Assembly: GCA_030063045.1 (NCBI GenBank)
Contig: JAQSEB010000187.1
Coordinates: 186,001-250,000, forward strand
From: Pratylenchus scribneri
Lineage: Eukaryota > Nematoda > Chromadorea > Rhabditida > Pratylenchidae
DNA: 64,000 nucleotides
Direction: 5' to 3'
Under the pieces are notes generated by a model. The model made no database searches. It saw only the letters and a program-made list of their open reading frames with translations, and had not been told where the DNA came from. Each line of letters opens with the position of its first letter. Position 1 is the first letter of the stretch. Below, in pieces: positions 46,701 to 62,365 of the stretch. A program made the translations under genes and the position numbers.

Positions 46701-49700
46701 AAATTCAACCAATAATCTCCAATAATATGTACAATAAGACAAAAGGGATTCTTCAAAAAGAATTTGCCCTAAAGCCACATCATTCCATTTTCCTTTTCCA
46801 TAGGTTTTTTACCTTTAAAGAGGACCCATATTTTTATAGATGAAGATACGGTTTCCTTGGAGAAAGAATTTTGAATTAATATTTTTACGTTGAAAAACCC
46901 ATTGAATTGTGGAAAAATGCAAATTTAGCAACAAAAATATTGAACGAGTTTTAGGAGAGCAAACATACAATGAATATATTTTACTTTTACCCATGTTTTA
47001 GTTATTCTTTTCAACTCATTTCTTTCATAAATATTTCCAAGATCCTTCGTCACCGGGGAATAGGTCCATTCAAGGAGTTTTTGCTCCAAGTTGTTGAGCA
47101 ATTTACTTTTAAAAATTCATTCAACAATTTGATTGCTTGTCCCCAATCCCCCATTCATCCCCTTCATCCGTTCAATTCATTTACATATGGCCTATTTCCC
47201 AGGCGAGAACAATGCGCCATCTTTGAACAATAATTTCCCCTCAATCATTTCCATTCATTTCCGCGTGCTCCATAAATTCTTCCAACTGCGCTATTTTTGA
47301 TTATATTTCTTCCCATTATGCCGTAAAGGTGGTCAGGTGAATTTTGTCAAAATTTTACGCCTAATTGTCCTTCCCAATTCACACCAAAAAGCCTTTTGTT
47401 TTCTTGAAGGGCGAAACCCGCTTTTGGCACAAAAATTGGGGCAGCAATTATTAAAAGCATCAAAAAGGGTTGGGAGCATTTTTGGTGCGTCAAAATGATT
47501 ATTCCCTCATTTTTCATTCAAATCGAGGCCAATTCGCCTAAAAATATATTTTAAGTTTTGACGTATTTTTATTTCAAAATTTCTACGTCCAAAAATGGAT
47601 GCCACCCAAAATTGGATACCCAAAAGGGCGTCAAATCCAATGCAAATAAAATTTCAAGGCGGATAATTTTTGGCGTGGAATGTCAGCAGATTTGGCCAAT
47701 GCCAAAAACCCAAACCGGATTTGCATTGGCAAACAAGAATGTGAGGGGAAAATTAAAAGAGCCAAAATGTTTTTTGATGCCATCTTCGTATTCGATGGTC
47801 AATTCGCGCAAAATTTGCAAATAAATATGCACTCGAAATTAAAAAGAAAAAAGGTCGAATCAATTTCATTGGTACACCAGCAGAAAAGCATCAAAAACCG
47901 AAAATATCGGGAAATTCCCAAATTTTGATTCTTAAATTTCTAAATTTATCGGTAGGTCAGAAAAGGCATTAAAAACGAAATGAGTGCCAAATTTGTGCCT
48001 TCTCAATTTCACTGTGTCATGATTAACATTAACCATGTTAATTTATTCCATTTATTAGGCCTTAATCCAATTTAAATGTCCCGCACGCAGAATTGCATGA
48101 ATAAATACAAAAATGTGAATGAGGATGGAATTTTCCCTCAAAAATTACTACTGAAAAGGACTGGAAAATGAAATGCACAAAAATATAAATGGTGGCCTTT
48201 GCCCTTTTTGATACCGAAAACCTCGAACACCTTTGAATTTCCCATTTTAAGCATTTTTTACCCAACAAATTCCTTCCTTCCTTTTCGCAGAAATTTTTGG
48301 TCCTTTTCACAAAAAAAGATTCATTTTATTGTTCATAAAAATGGCAAACAAAAAATTGCCAAAAATTCTCGATGAACGGGTAAATGTCCAATTCCGGTTG
48401 TGTTGAATTTTTAAGCTACTCGCGTACCCATCCAAATATATTCTCCCGGGGCAACCCAAACCCATTCCATTTCTCCCTTTCAAAAACCAATCAAATTCTC
48501 CGTCATCATTTTTGGCTCATAATTTCCACATTTTTTTTTTGCCAATTTCATTTAAGCCTTCGCTTTACAATATTAATTCTGAACCTTCGTCACTTTGTTT
48601 CCTTCCATCAATTTATTTTCATTCTTCTAATAAATTTTTCCTTTATTTTATGAATCCTCTTCAATTAATTAGCACCTTTTGACATCTTTAAACTCGATAA
48701 ATTCCTCATAGGCCATAAATATGCCACCTAAAACCTTTCCTTTTCATGGTTTTTACCCTTCTTTTGGCCATAATATTCCTTCCCGCAGCCGTAGCCCAAA
48801 TTCATCCGTTTCTCACAAATATATTCCCTCAAATTCCATACTACTTCTCCCGAAAGGGCATATTGTCGCCAACAAATTTGATTAGCAATTTTTGAATGGA
48901 TTCATCCTATGTTGAATCAATGCTCAACAAAAAAAAAACCATTGAATTCCTTTCAAGCCCAATTTTTGATGCAGCTTCAAGCAGCAAATATTTAGCCCTT
49001 AAAATAAATGCAAAAATGTTCAAAAAAAGAAGTGGAAAAAATAGAATTTAATATTTGGAATTATTGCAAAATGCGCGAAAATAAAAGGCAAATGAATATT
49101 GAATATGTCCTAAAGGCAAATGCACTTATACGTCCATTCCATTTAGATTTGCCAATAAATCTAAAACCTTTTTGAACAGATTAATGCATCCACATTATCC
49201 TCTTGAAATGTTTAAATTTTTAATTGATGTTTTCTGGCTGTTCTCTGAACAAAATCCTAAATGAATAATGGTGGCCTCATCGGTGGATGGCACATTTATT
49301 AAAGCAGGAAGTTGCCAAGGATTAAGCTTTAAGCGTAGATGGGTGATGGGCTAAAAGGAACGATTTTGCTCCTCCCTAGGCGCAATGCCCTCCATTAGTG
49401 TTTCTCGGTCAAAATGCATTTCATCTCCGATATTTTTTTCCTAAAAATTTATGAATTTTCCCATCCTTTCCCCAACTTTCATATCTTTCACAAAGTTGTC
49501 ATATTTAAAATTTGAAAAGGAAAAATATGATGGCACAAATTCAGGAAGTCAGATTCAAGGATGCTGATAAGGAATTTTGGCCATTGGATGAAGGGAATGG
49601 GCCACACAAAAATATTGGCCAATTTCAAAACATGACCTTTTATATCAAAATTCATAGAAAGGAATTATTTAGGAAAAATAAACCATAAAATAATAGCTTT

Positions 49701-50590
49701 ACTTACGTTAAACCAAAAATCAACCAAGGAATATATTTTTGGATTACCTCAATGTCCAAAAATCAATCCTTTTCCCATATAAATTTGGCCAATTTCGTCA
49801 ATAAGGCCCATTCGATTTGGCCACATTTCTTTTCACAATTCATTCAATTTCGTCCATTGACTAATTCATTCCATCTCCGAATGAATGAATGAATATTCAA
49901 TATTGCTTTTAATTCCCGTTTCGGCCCATTCCTCGCCCAATTCTTTCCATGCCCATCCAAGTGAACAATCCCAAATTCTTTTGGTGCTGCAATTAATTCC
50001 ACCCCAATTGCCTCCATTTAAATATTTTGGCCGTTCAATTCAAATCTTTCCTCCACTCCAATTTGGCCAAATCTTTCCATGCCGTCAATTATGTATTTCC
50101 AAATCGAAAATTTAGAATAAATAAAAATTCTAAGCCAATAAATCATCAAAACTTATCCAGAGGCAAATTTAAATAATTCTTTCCAAATTTACTATTTTTT
50201 ATTTCTCTATTTTTATCTATTCAAACATCCAACGATACTTTACCCCTTGTTTTGCCAGGGCTTATTTCCAAGTGCCCATTTAATTTACCGCCCCCAACCC
50301 TTGACTTTTTTCCATCCAATCAAAATTCGGGAACATTCGTCAAAAACCAATCTAAATTTTAGTTCATCATTTCCATCCTAAACTGTTGTTTGCAGCCAAC
50401 TATCCATTTCACTTCAACTTCGTCTTTTCCACTCATCTTATTCATTGGCCACAGAGAAGAGGAACATCATTTGCATTTTGGGATGGGCCCATTCAACAAC
50501 TTTGCGCCAAATTGGTCCAACCATTCTTCAACCTACTAATAAATTCCCTCATAATATAATTTCATCCAATAAATTCATTGGCCACCCAAA
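43702..50590. other. 6.9-kb gene desert
   Basis: I found no exon with family similarity or consistent splicing. Open frames of up to 139 codons at 44556-44975 and about 46.1 kb look like by-products of GC-richer or pyrimidine-rich stretches. The region includes a tRNA-like relic (44132-44223), a pair of direct repeats (43907-43938, 44435-44462) and a G homopolymer near 45245. It probably contains the upstream control region of the anion-channel gene starting at 50591. Confidence 0.5.
44132..44223 (+). pseudogene. tRNA-Ser-like relic or SINE head
   Basis: GCATTGG near-pairs with CCAAGTGC at the ends. An A-box-like TGGTCGAATGGCGAAGAG and a B-box GGTTCGAATCC are present. The anticodon loop CTTGATA would read TGA (Ser), but the T stem and anticodon stem contain mismatches. 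It sits within a segment of about 500 bp flanked by TTAAATCCGGATAAAT direct repeats (43907-43938 and 44435-44462), which could be an insertion footprint. Confidence 0.45.
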
Positions 50591-53500
50591 ATGCGTTATT
50601 CTCTTTTTGCATTTTTGCTCCTCCTTTTGGCCAGTTGGCAGCACAGAAAGGTGAGAATATGGGCTATTAAATATGGAATAAGATAAGGGTGTCAAAATAT
50701 TCAAATTCATTATTCCTCAATATTCACGGCATCACATTTTTTAAGGCTTTTGCTAGGCGGAGAAAATGTCCAGGTTGGTTCTAAATTTCTATGTATTTAA
50801 AAATCTTGTTTATTTTTTTGGTCTTATTTCCATGCAAATTTGTGGAATTAATTTCATATTTTTTGGAAAATTGGATTAATGAATATTTAAATATGTTAAA
50901 GGTTCACTTTCGGAGGACAAAATCATTCGTGAATTATTCCGGAATTACACAAAATTGTTACCAGACAGTGATTATCCAGATGAAAGCGTTCATGTACAAA
51001 TTGAGGTGGAAAACTATAATATTTAATTTGAAAAATTTAATACAATCTTATTATGAATTGGCAGATGCATGTCCAGGACATGGGCTCATTGAATGAAATT
51101 TCGGCTGACTTTGAAATTGATATTTTGTTCACCCAACTTTGGCATGATCCAAATTTGTCATTTCAAAATTTGAGCAGCCAATGTGTCAGCAATATTACAA
51201 TGGAATCACGTTTTCTTAGGGATATTTGGACGCCGAATACTGTCAGCAGGGGAAAATGGGCAAAATTACTCCCAGTCTATTTCAGTGTATAATCAACGCA
51301 AAGAAAACATCGGTGCATGCATCACCAACAGATAATATTATGTTCATTTTATATGAAAATGGTACAGTTTGGATCAACCATCGACTTTCAGTCAAGGCAC
51401 CCTGCAATTTGGGTGAGATAAATTGGAGGAAAGGAAGAAGAATACTGTGGCTGTGATTATGCCTTAGGCAAATTGACACTATGATTACTTTCGCTTTTCG
51501 CATCCATCCAATGAAAGATACATGTACAGTAGATAATACATTTCCGAAAAGTGAAATACATTTACAATCAAATCGGAACGAAAAACACATTTACTATCCT
51601 TCCTGAAAGAAAATCAAAATAACAACAAAATATTTTCCGGGATGAAAATCAGAACAAATTAAAAACATTTTCCAGAAAGGAAAAACACATTTACAATTAC
51701 AATCCTTCCGGAAAGGAAAAACACATTTACAATTACAATCCTTCCGGAAAGGAAAACACATTTACAATTACAATCCTTCCGGAAAGGAAAAACACATTTA
51801 CAATTACAATTCTTCCGGAAAGGAAAAAACACATTTACACCCGGAAAGAAAAAACACATTTACAACCGGAAAGAAAAAACACATTTCAACCGGAAAGAAA
51901 AAACACATTTTCAACCGGAAAGAAAAAAACACATTTTCAACCGGAAAGAAAAAACACATTTACAACCGGAAAGGAAAAACACATTTTCAACCGGAAAGAA
52001 AAAACACATTTTCAACCGGAAAGAAAAAACACAATTACAACCGGAAAGGAAAAACACATTTTCAACTGGAAAGAAAAAACACATTTACAATCATTCCGGA
52101 AAATGAAACACAATTACAATCCTTCCGGAAAGGAAAAACACATTTTACAATCCTTCGGAAAATGAAACACAATTACAATCCTTCCGGAAAGGAAAAACAC
52201 ATTTACAATCCTTACGGAAAATGAAACACATTTACAATCCTTCCGGAAAATTAAACACAATTACAATCCTTCCGGAAAGGAAAAACACATTTACAATTTT
52301 AATAGAAATAGAAACATATTTATATTTTGATTAATTTTTTTTGCCCACACACAGATTTGCGTACTTTTCCATTTGATACTCAAACTTGTGTTCTCCTCTT
52401 CGAATCCTATTCTCACAATAGTGAGGAGGTGACCCTGCATTGGATGGTGGAGCCAATCACGTTGATGAAACAAATCACATTGCCCGATTTTGACATGATC
52501 CAATTTGACACAAAGCGGGAAACATTGCTCTATCCAAATGGATATTGGGATGAATTGCAGGTGAATGAGGAGGATGATCATTAAATTAAATAAATATTGC
52601 CTTAATTTATTTATCATTGTCACATTAATTTAAAATTTAAATGGTTAAAGATGGGGAAAGAGGGAAGTAATATTGCCTTCCCTATTATAATTATTATTTA
52701 TTTTATATTTATTTTTTTATTTAGGCTAGTTTCACGTTCAAACGTCGCTACGGATTCTATATTTTGCAAGCATATGTGCCAACCTATTTGACAATTATCG
52801 TCTCATGGGTGGGCTTTTGCATGGAACCGAAAGCGTTGCCCGCCCGAACCACCGTGGGCGTTTCTTCCCTACTGGCATTGACACTTCAGGCAAATTATTC
52901 TTTTCAATTAATTCAGATTCATTCCTTCATTTTGAATTCATTCATTAACAAGTCTTCATCCACTAAAATCTTTCTTAGCCTATCAAATAAAGCAATAAAT
53001 TTCCCACCTTAAAAATTTCATACCCAAAATTCAAACTCGATGCCCAAAATTCATGTTCGGTTTTTTAGTTTGGCAATATTCACAAAAATTTGCCGCGTGT
53101 CAGCTATGTGAAGGCAATGGACGTTTGGATGTTGGGCTGCATTTCCTTCGTATTCGGCACAATGATTGAATTGGCCATTGTTTGCTATATTACAAGGTAG
53201 CAAAAAGAATAATATTTAAAGCCCACAAAAGTGGCCTAAAATTCTAAGCTAATCCCCTTTTTCTTGTCCAGGTGCCAAAGTAGCCAATATGCGAAGAGAA
53301 GGGCGGCTGCTTTTGATCGGCACGCCTCTGCCACTGGCCATCCCCACCATCATCACAGTCGACGTTCCCTTTCCGCATTGTTTGCTGCGGGTGAAATGCC
53401 CGACGGTATTCAATCCTGTTTGGAGGCCAATCTATTCGGCATGTATGGGCCAAGTCGAAGTAGCAGTATGCGATTGCATTCAATGCCAATTCGCAATGGG

Positions 53501-54450
53501 ACATTGCCTCAGCAGCGCAAAATATCCAGTGGTTCCAGTTTAGGTTAGCATTTTTAAAAAGGCAAAAAGATTTAATTTTGGCCACTATTTGAAGGTCCAT
53601 TCCTGTTCAATCGTCGCCGGAAACGTCGAAGCACCCACCAAGGTGCAACAACCCAAAATGAGGATGGCTTATTAAATGGAGATATTGAAGAACAACCAAC
53701 ACACAATCACCAACAAACGGATAGGCCACCGCCTCAACTGATTTTGCCAAACACAAATGTGGAGGAGAAGAGAGGGAATGGAGACTTGAGAATGCCAAAA
53801 AGTGTGTCCGGCCATACATTGAGTGGGGACCAAAAGAGCATGTCTTTTTTGCCGGATCAGGTCAGTCACACAATTCCATCCATTTCACATTGGGAATTCT
53901 TTACGGATGGATCCAATCCATCATTTAAGTCAATTCCTTCCAATTTTCAAGGGATTCCTTCTGATCCCCGAAGGTTAATTCATCAAAAGAGGATTCTGAA
54001 AGTTAATTCTAAGATAATATAAATAAAAAGGTTTAGGATTTTTAATTTTTAATTTATTTTCAGTTGAGTTCCACCCTACTTGCCCCACCCATCGGCGGTC
54101 GCCCACATTGGGCCAATGGCCCGGGTCGATGTGGCAAATTTGTTGATGAATTCGAAGAGAATTGGCCAATCATTCAGCCGGAAAGCATTGACAAGTTTCT
54201 ATTATTCAAATATAATTAATTCACCAATTTTAATTCCACAGATTGTCCATTGTTTGTTTCCCATTGGCCTTCACTCTTTTCAACGTGAGTCAATAAATTT
54301 ATATTTGTCCATTAATTATCCACATTTCCACAGCTCATCTATTGGTGGTATTATTTATCATTGGGTGGTCAATTCGATCCACAGGGCTTTTCCGCCTCTG
54401 CCAATTCGCCGTCCATTGAGCCTTCCATTTCGCTTCAGACCCAACAATAA
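50591..54450 (+). CDS. Cys-loop ligand-gated anion channel subunit (LGC family)
   Basis: A pentameric neurotransmitter-gated channel subunit, probably chloride-selective. Thirteen exons (50591-50650, 50746-50773, 50902-51005, 51065-51241, 51286-51412, 52355-52560, 52725-52889, 53069-53196, 53272-53543, 53595-53860, 54064-54194, 54242-54284, 54334-54450) give 607 residues with exact phase. Signal peptide [16 protein letters not shown]. The ligand domain shows [25 protein letters not shown] and the Cys loop [15 protein letters not shown] (13 residues between cysteines). M1 is [20 protein letters not shown]. The M1-M2 loop carries the PAR motif ([19 protein letters not shown]) that marks anion channels. 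M3 contains [21 protein letters not shown] long Ser/His/Pro-rich cytoplasmic loop precedes [17 protein letters not shown] in M4. The intron after exon 7 uses a GC donor (52890). Intron 5 is filled by minisatellites. The ligand is not predictable. Confidence 0.92.
51522..52300 (-). repeat. Compound minisatellite in intron 5 of the LGC gene
   Basis: Tandem units based on CCTTCCGGAAAGGAAAAACA with CATTTACAAT, the complement of the array at 2.9-3.5 kb. Three period classes occur: about 36 bp with a duplicated CAATTA, about 25 bp (AACCGGAAAGAAAAAACACA-TTTTC) and 30 bp. At the left edge (51600-51680) fragments matching the 24-bp family of 7.6-8.7 kb (AAATCAGAACAAATTAAAAA-CATTTT) adjoin it. Confidence 0.88.
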
Positions 54451-54635
54451 TTTTTGTTTTATAATTTCCGCCCCTTCACATTTGAATATTTTGGAATTTG
54501 TTTTATATTTAAATAAAATGTATAAAAATAAAAGAAAGACACATTTTGGGGAAAAGGAATTATTGACAACAACAAAAACAAAATTGCAAATAAAAATTGC
54601 TTAACATTACAAAAAATTGCACCCAATCAATTTGG

Positions 54636-57895
<3,260 letters not shown>

Positions 57896-60767
57896 TTATG
57901 AATGTCCATTTTGGTAGCCATTTTGCCTCTGAAAAAGGAACAAAATTAATCTTTCAAAAATGCGCAATTTTGAAAGAATTAAATGGGCCATTCTTTTGTC
58001 TATAAAATAGATTAGCGATAATCAATCTTGCAAAATTCCTTAAATTTTTAAATGTGAAAAATTAAATTTCGGAATAAATAAGAGGAAAGCCTATAAGAAA
58101 ATTCCCATAAAATTAATTTTATAGCCCTAAAGATCACACGAAAATATCATTTCTATGAATTGTTCCTTCCAAGAGGTATTCCCAATTCCCAGCTTCAAAG
58201 TCTAATCTCAAAACTCACCCTTCGATGGTTTCCATTCTCCACAACATATTGCCCGGGGTCATGCCAAATTGTGGCAATTGTGCCTCCATTCTTCACCCTC
58301 ATTCCTCCACTTCCATTTGGCCCTCCATTTTTGTTGGCCTCATCGCCCAATTCATCCCATCCGTGGCCATATGCCGCCAATGGATATGCCTCCTCCCCAT
58401 GCTTCCAAATGTCAATGCCCTTTAGTTCAATTTCACCGGGGACACGGAATTTGCCAATTCCTTTCAGAAGGCCAAAAAGTGGCAAAATGAGAAGGGCAGA
58501 CCAGAGGATGATGGCACCGGCGGCCAATAAATTCCAACAAAGTTGCTTTAAAATGGAAGAGGAAATGATAATTTGAATGGAATTGTTGTCAAAATTGTAC
58601 AAAATAATTTATAGAAAATTAATAATAATTTAATGAATTTTTGCCAAATAAGAATACTGCTAAAAACTAACAACGAATGCATGGAAAATGGTTGTCAGAT
58701 TGCCCGAGAATAATGCCACCAGCAATCCCCGTTCGGGCTGAATGCTGACCAAACAAACAGACAAAAGACCCCAGAAACCGCCGCCAGCGTGAACAGCGAA
58801 TGCATCCAACGGATCATCGATTCGGCACCTTCACAAATGTTGGGGGAATGGATGGATTAATCCAGAAATTAAGCATAAAATTAATCCAAAATTTTAATAC
58901 ATTAATTTATGAAATAAGACGTTTAAGAATCGCCTACCGCAATTTCAGTACTTGGACCTTTCTTTTGAGAATAGTTCAACAAGGAACTAGCCAATTTTTG
59001 AAGGCAATATGCCATTCGAAAGCCCTAAATCTTCTCTAAAAAGTGGCCATTTATAAGCTTTAACAAATTTAAATATTTATTTAAAAAAAGCGGCTCTTTC
59101 TCTTAAAATTAGAGTTTATTATAGACAAAGACATATTTATGAAATATTAAATATATATTTTTTAAAAATTGAAATTCATAAAATTTAGAAAAGCCAAAGT
59201 GTAGAGGAAACTTGGCCTCCTCAACGGTATATTGCCTCCCCTAATTGGCTGTTGCCTCACTCTATAAACAAAAGAATCGTCCTGGTAATTAAATGGCAGT
59301 ACTGAAACGTCCCTTACCGATTAATATAACCACTTTCATTAGTAATTTTTCTTACTATTCAATTATTCATTCACCTTAACATCAATTCGGATAGGCCCAA
59401 ATAGAGAAGGCCACCGCCCAGTCCAGTCAACACGGTACCCCATGAATCCATTTGATTGCATCCAGCACAGGAGGCAATCATCCCGGACAAACATGCATTC
59501 ATCGTGAACAACACCGTCCATTTGCCATGACGCCAAAAGTGGACAACCAAAGTGGTCAATGCGGCAAATGCACCGCACATTAGTGTATTGACCATGGATT
59601 TGGCCACCAATTGGCCATTGCCTGGAATTGAAATGTCCGCAATGGAGCCGCCATTGAATGCCAAAAAGCCAAGCATCAGGATGAAACCACCCAAGGAGGC
59701 TAACTGACGAAATAAAAGGATATTATTGGCCAAGGATTTAATTATATTTTTTTAAAATTTTTGAAAATTTTTACTAAATTAACAAATATTTGTTGCCCTA
59801 ATTAATTATTATAATTTGCCAATTATAAAAAATGACCGGCACGGAATGCCCTTCCAGCCGATTTGCTTCTCCTTTCTTCCCAACGAATCGTCCAATCCTT
59901 GGGCCCATCATCCAGGCGGCAACCAGCGAAATTGTTCCACCGCAAAGATGCACAACACCGGCACCAGCAAAATCCATATATGTGGTACGAAAATTGGTGG
60001 AATCGACGCCAATTCCCTGGTGGAGCCAACCTTGTTCAGACCAACCCCAATGGGTCAAAACTGGGTAAACAATGGCTGAAAATGGAATTGGGGATTATTT
60101 TTACTCGGGAATACCACAATTTTGATAGAAAGGAATCCAAAAAATGGGCCTAAACTGGACTAAAATCTAAGCTTAAACCAATGTTGGAGTATTTTTTGAA
60201 AATCCCCAATATAAATGCATTGTACCTGGCACAAAAAGGGAATATGCAAAGAAAGTGGTGAATTCAGCCCTTTCGGCGACAGCTCCGGAAATGATTGTGG
60301 AGGCACGAGCAGCAAAGACATATTGGAAGAAAAAACGAGCAAAATTGACCAGGCCAATGCCAAAGAATTGTGAATAGCCAAAAAGGCCAGAAAATGGGCC
60401 AGAATTTGGGCCATAGGCCAAAGCCCAACCCAATGACCAATAGGAGACAATTGTGATCTATAGGAAAAGATGAGAACCTTTTTGCCAATCCAACCAAAGA
60501 ATCGAGCAAATTTTTGGTCAAAATATTTGTGACATTTTTGGCCCTGACAGCACCGGCTTCGAGAAATGCAAAGCCACATTGCATCAAAAAAATGAACAAT
60601 GCCATTAAGCAAAGGAAGAAGGCATTTTGATTGTCACGTTGGGGCGCACGAATTGCGGCCAAATCGAGTCGAGTTTGGGCCAAACGGAATTGCACTTCTT
60701 GGAGGAGAGCAAAATCATCGACCATATTTGGGGGCGAGGGAAATGCATCGGTGGAATTGAGGGACAT
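57896..60767 (-). CDS. AMT ammonium transporter
   Basis: A membrane ammonium channel/transporter of the Amt (not Rh) branch. Exons 60767-60495, 60457-60226, 60075-59837, 59703-59375, 58828-58675, 58545-58219 and a short 57928-57896 give 528 residues with exact phase; if the last donor (GTGAGT) is not used, the protein stops at 58195 with 525 residues. Seen in order: FLMQCGFAFLEAGAVRAKNV, YWSLGWALAYGP, FQYVFAARASTIISGAVAER, YPVLTHWGWSEQGWL, MDFAGAGVVHLCGG (first pore His), FNGGSIADISIPG, GCNQMDSWG region, DPLDAFAVHAGGGFWGLLSV (second pore His) and the C-terminal GIDIWKHGEEAYPLAAYG gating motif of Amt proteins. MITE copy 3 lies in intron 4. Confidence 0.93.
58934..59303 (+). mobile_element. MITE family A, copy 3 (AMT intron 4)
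   Basis: The left end is CTACCGCAATTTCAGTACTT then GGACCTTTCTTTTG. The right end is AAGAATCGTCCTGGTAATTA then AATGGCAGTACTG. Shared internal blocks include TCAACAAGGAA, TCTCTAAAAAGTGG, GTTTATTA, TTCATAAAATTT and GTAGAGGA. It is the most diverged copy and has an extra AT-rich stretch. Confidence 0.78.
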
Positions 60768-61127
60768 TTTCGATAATTTAAGAAAATTGCTGGATTAAAT
60801 AGGAATAATTGGACAGCAGAAAGATGTAATGTAAAATGAATGAATGTGAATTTTAGAATGAAATTGAATGCTGGGACCAGCGAATCGATGGTGGGATGAT
60901 TTTGCGGCGACCAAAATTCCAAACAAAACAATTTTGATGTGCGCGATTTATAGGCCCTTTTTGGGGACAGTAGAGCCGGTTCCATTTTCTCCCAAAATTT
61001 CTCATTTTCCCTTTCTTTCGGTTTATTATTTAATTCATTTTAAAATGGCCAGCGGAAACAATAAATAACAAAAATAAAAGAAAAGTGCATGTGCAAAAAA
61101 AACAATCTAAAAATAATAATTTTATAT
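60768..61127. other. Upstream region of the AMT gene
   Basis: Probable promoter and 5' UTR of AMT. AT-rich, with no exon detected. Confidence 0.45.
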
Positions 61128-62365
61128 TTTAATCAAAAAAAAAATACAATTAAAAATTTTACAATTTAATTAAAAATTTTACAATTTAATTAAAAATTTT
61201 AAAAATTAATTAAAAATTTTAAAAATTAATTAAAAATTTTAAAAATTAATTAAAAATTTTAAAAATTAATTAAAAATTTTAAAAATTAATTAAAAATTTT
61301 AAAAATTAATTAAAAATTTTAAAAATTAATTAAAAATTTTAAAAATTAATTAAAAATTTTAAAAATTAATTAAAAATTTTAAAAATTAATTAAAAATTTT
61401 AAAAATTAATTAAAAATTTTAAAAATTAATTAAAAATTTTAAAAATTAATTAAAAATATAATAATTTAATTAAAAATATAATAATTTAATTAAAAATATA
61501 ATAATTTAATTAAAAATATCATAATTTAATTAAAAATATAATAAATTAATTAAAAATATCATAATTTAATTAAAAATATAATAATTTAATTAAAAATTTT
61601 AAAAATTAATTAAAAATTTTAAAAATTAATTAAAAATTTTAAAAATTAATTAAAAATTTTAAAAATTAATTAAAAATTTTAAAAATTAATTAAAAATTTT
61701 AAAAATTAATTAAAAATATAATAAATTAATTAAAAATATAATAATTTAATTAAAAATATAATAAATTAATTAAAAATATCATAATTTAATTAAAAATATA
61801 ATAATTTAATTAAAAATATAATAATTTAATTAAAAATATAATAAATTAATTAAAAATATAATAATTTAATTAAAAATATAATAAATTAATTAAAAATATC
61901 ATAATTTAATTAAAAATATAATAATTTAATTAAAAATATAATAAATTAATTAAAAATATAATAATTTAATTAAAAATATAATAAATTAATTAAAAATATA
62001 ATAATTTAATTAAAAATATAATAATTTAATTAAAAATATAATAAATTAATTAAAAATATAATAATTTAATTAAAAATATAATAATTTAATTAAAAATATA
62101 ATAAATTAATTAAAAATATAATAATTTAATTAAAAATATAATAATTTAATTAAAAATATAATAAATTAATTAAAAATATAATAATTTAATTAAAAATATA
62201 ATAATTTAATTAAAAATATAATAATTTAATTAAAAATATAATAAATTAATTAAAAATATAATAATTTAATTAAAAATATAATAATTTAATTAAAAAAAAA
62301 TATAATAATTTAATTAAAAATATAATAAATTAATTAAAAATATAATAAATTAATTAAAAATTTAC
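61128..62365. repeat. 20-bp AT satellite, about 60 units
   Basis: Near-perfect tandem array with a 20-bp period and essentially no G or C. Subtype A is AATTAATTAAAAATTTTAAA (61190-61450 and 61590-61715). Subtype B is AATTTAATTAAAAATATAAT, which alternates with an AAATTAATT variant to form 40-bp and 60-bp higher-order units (61455-61590, 61716-62350). Boundaries are gradual, with degenerate units to 62365 and beyond. Each unit is rich in self-complementary AATTAATT/TTAATTAA. Confidence 0.95.
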
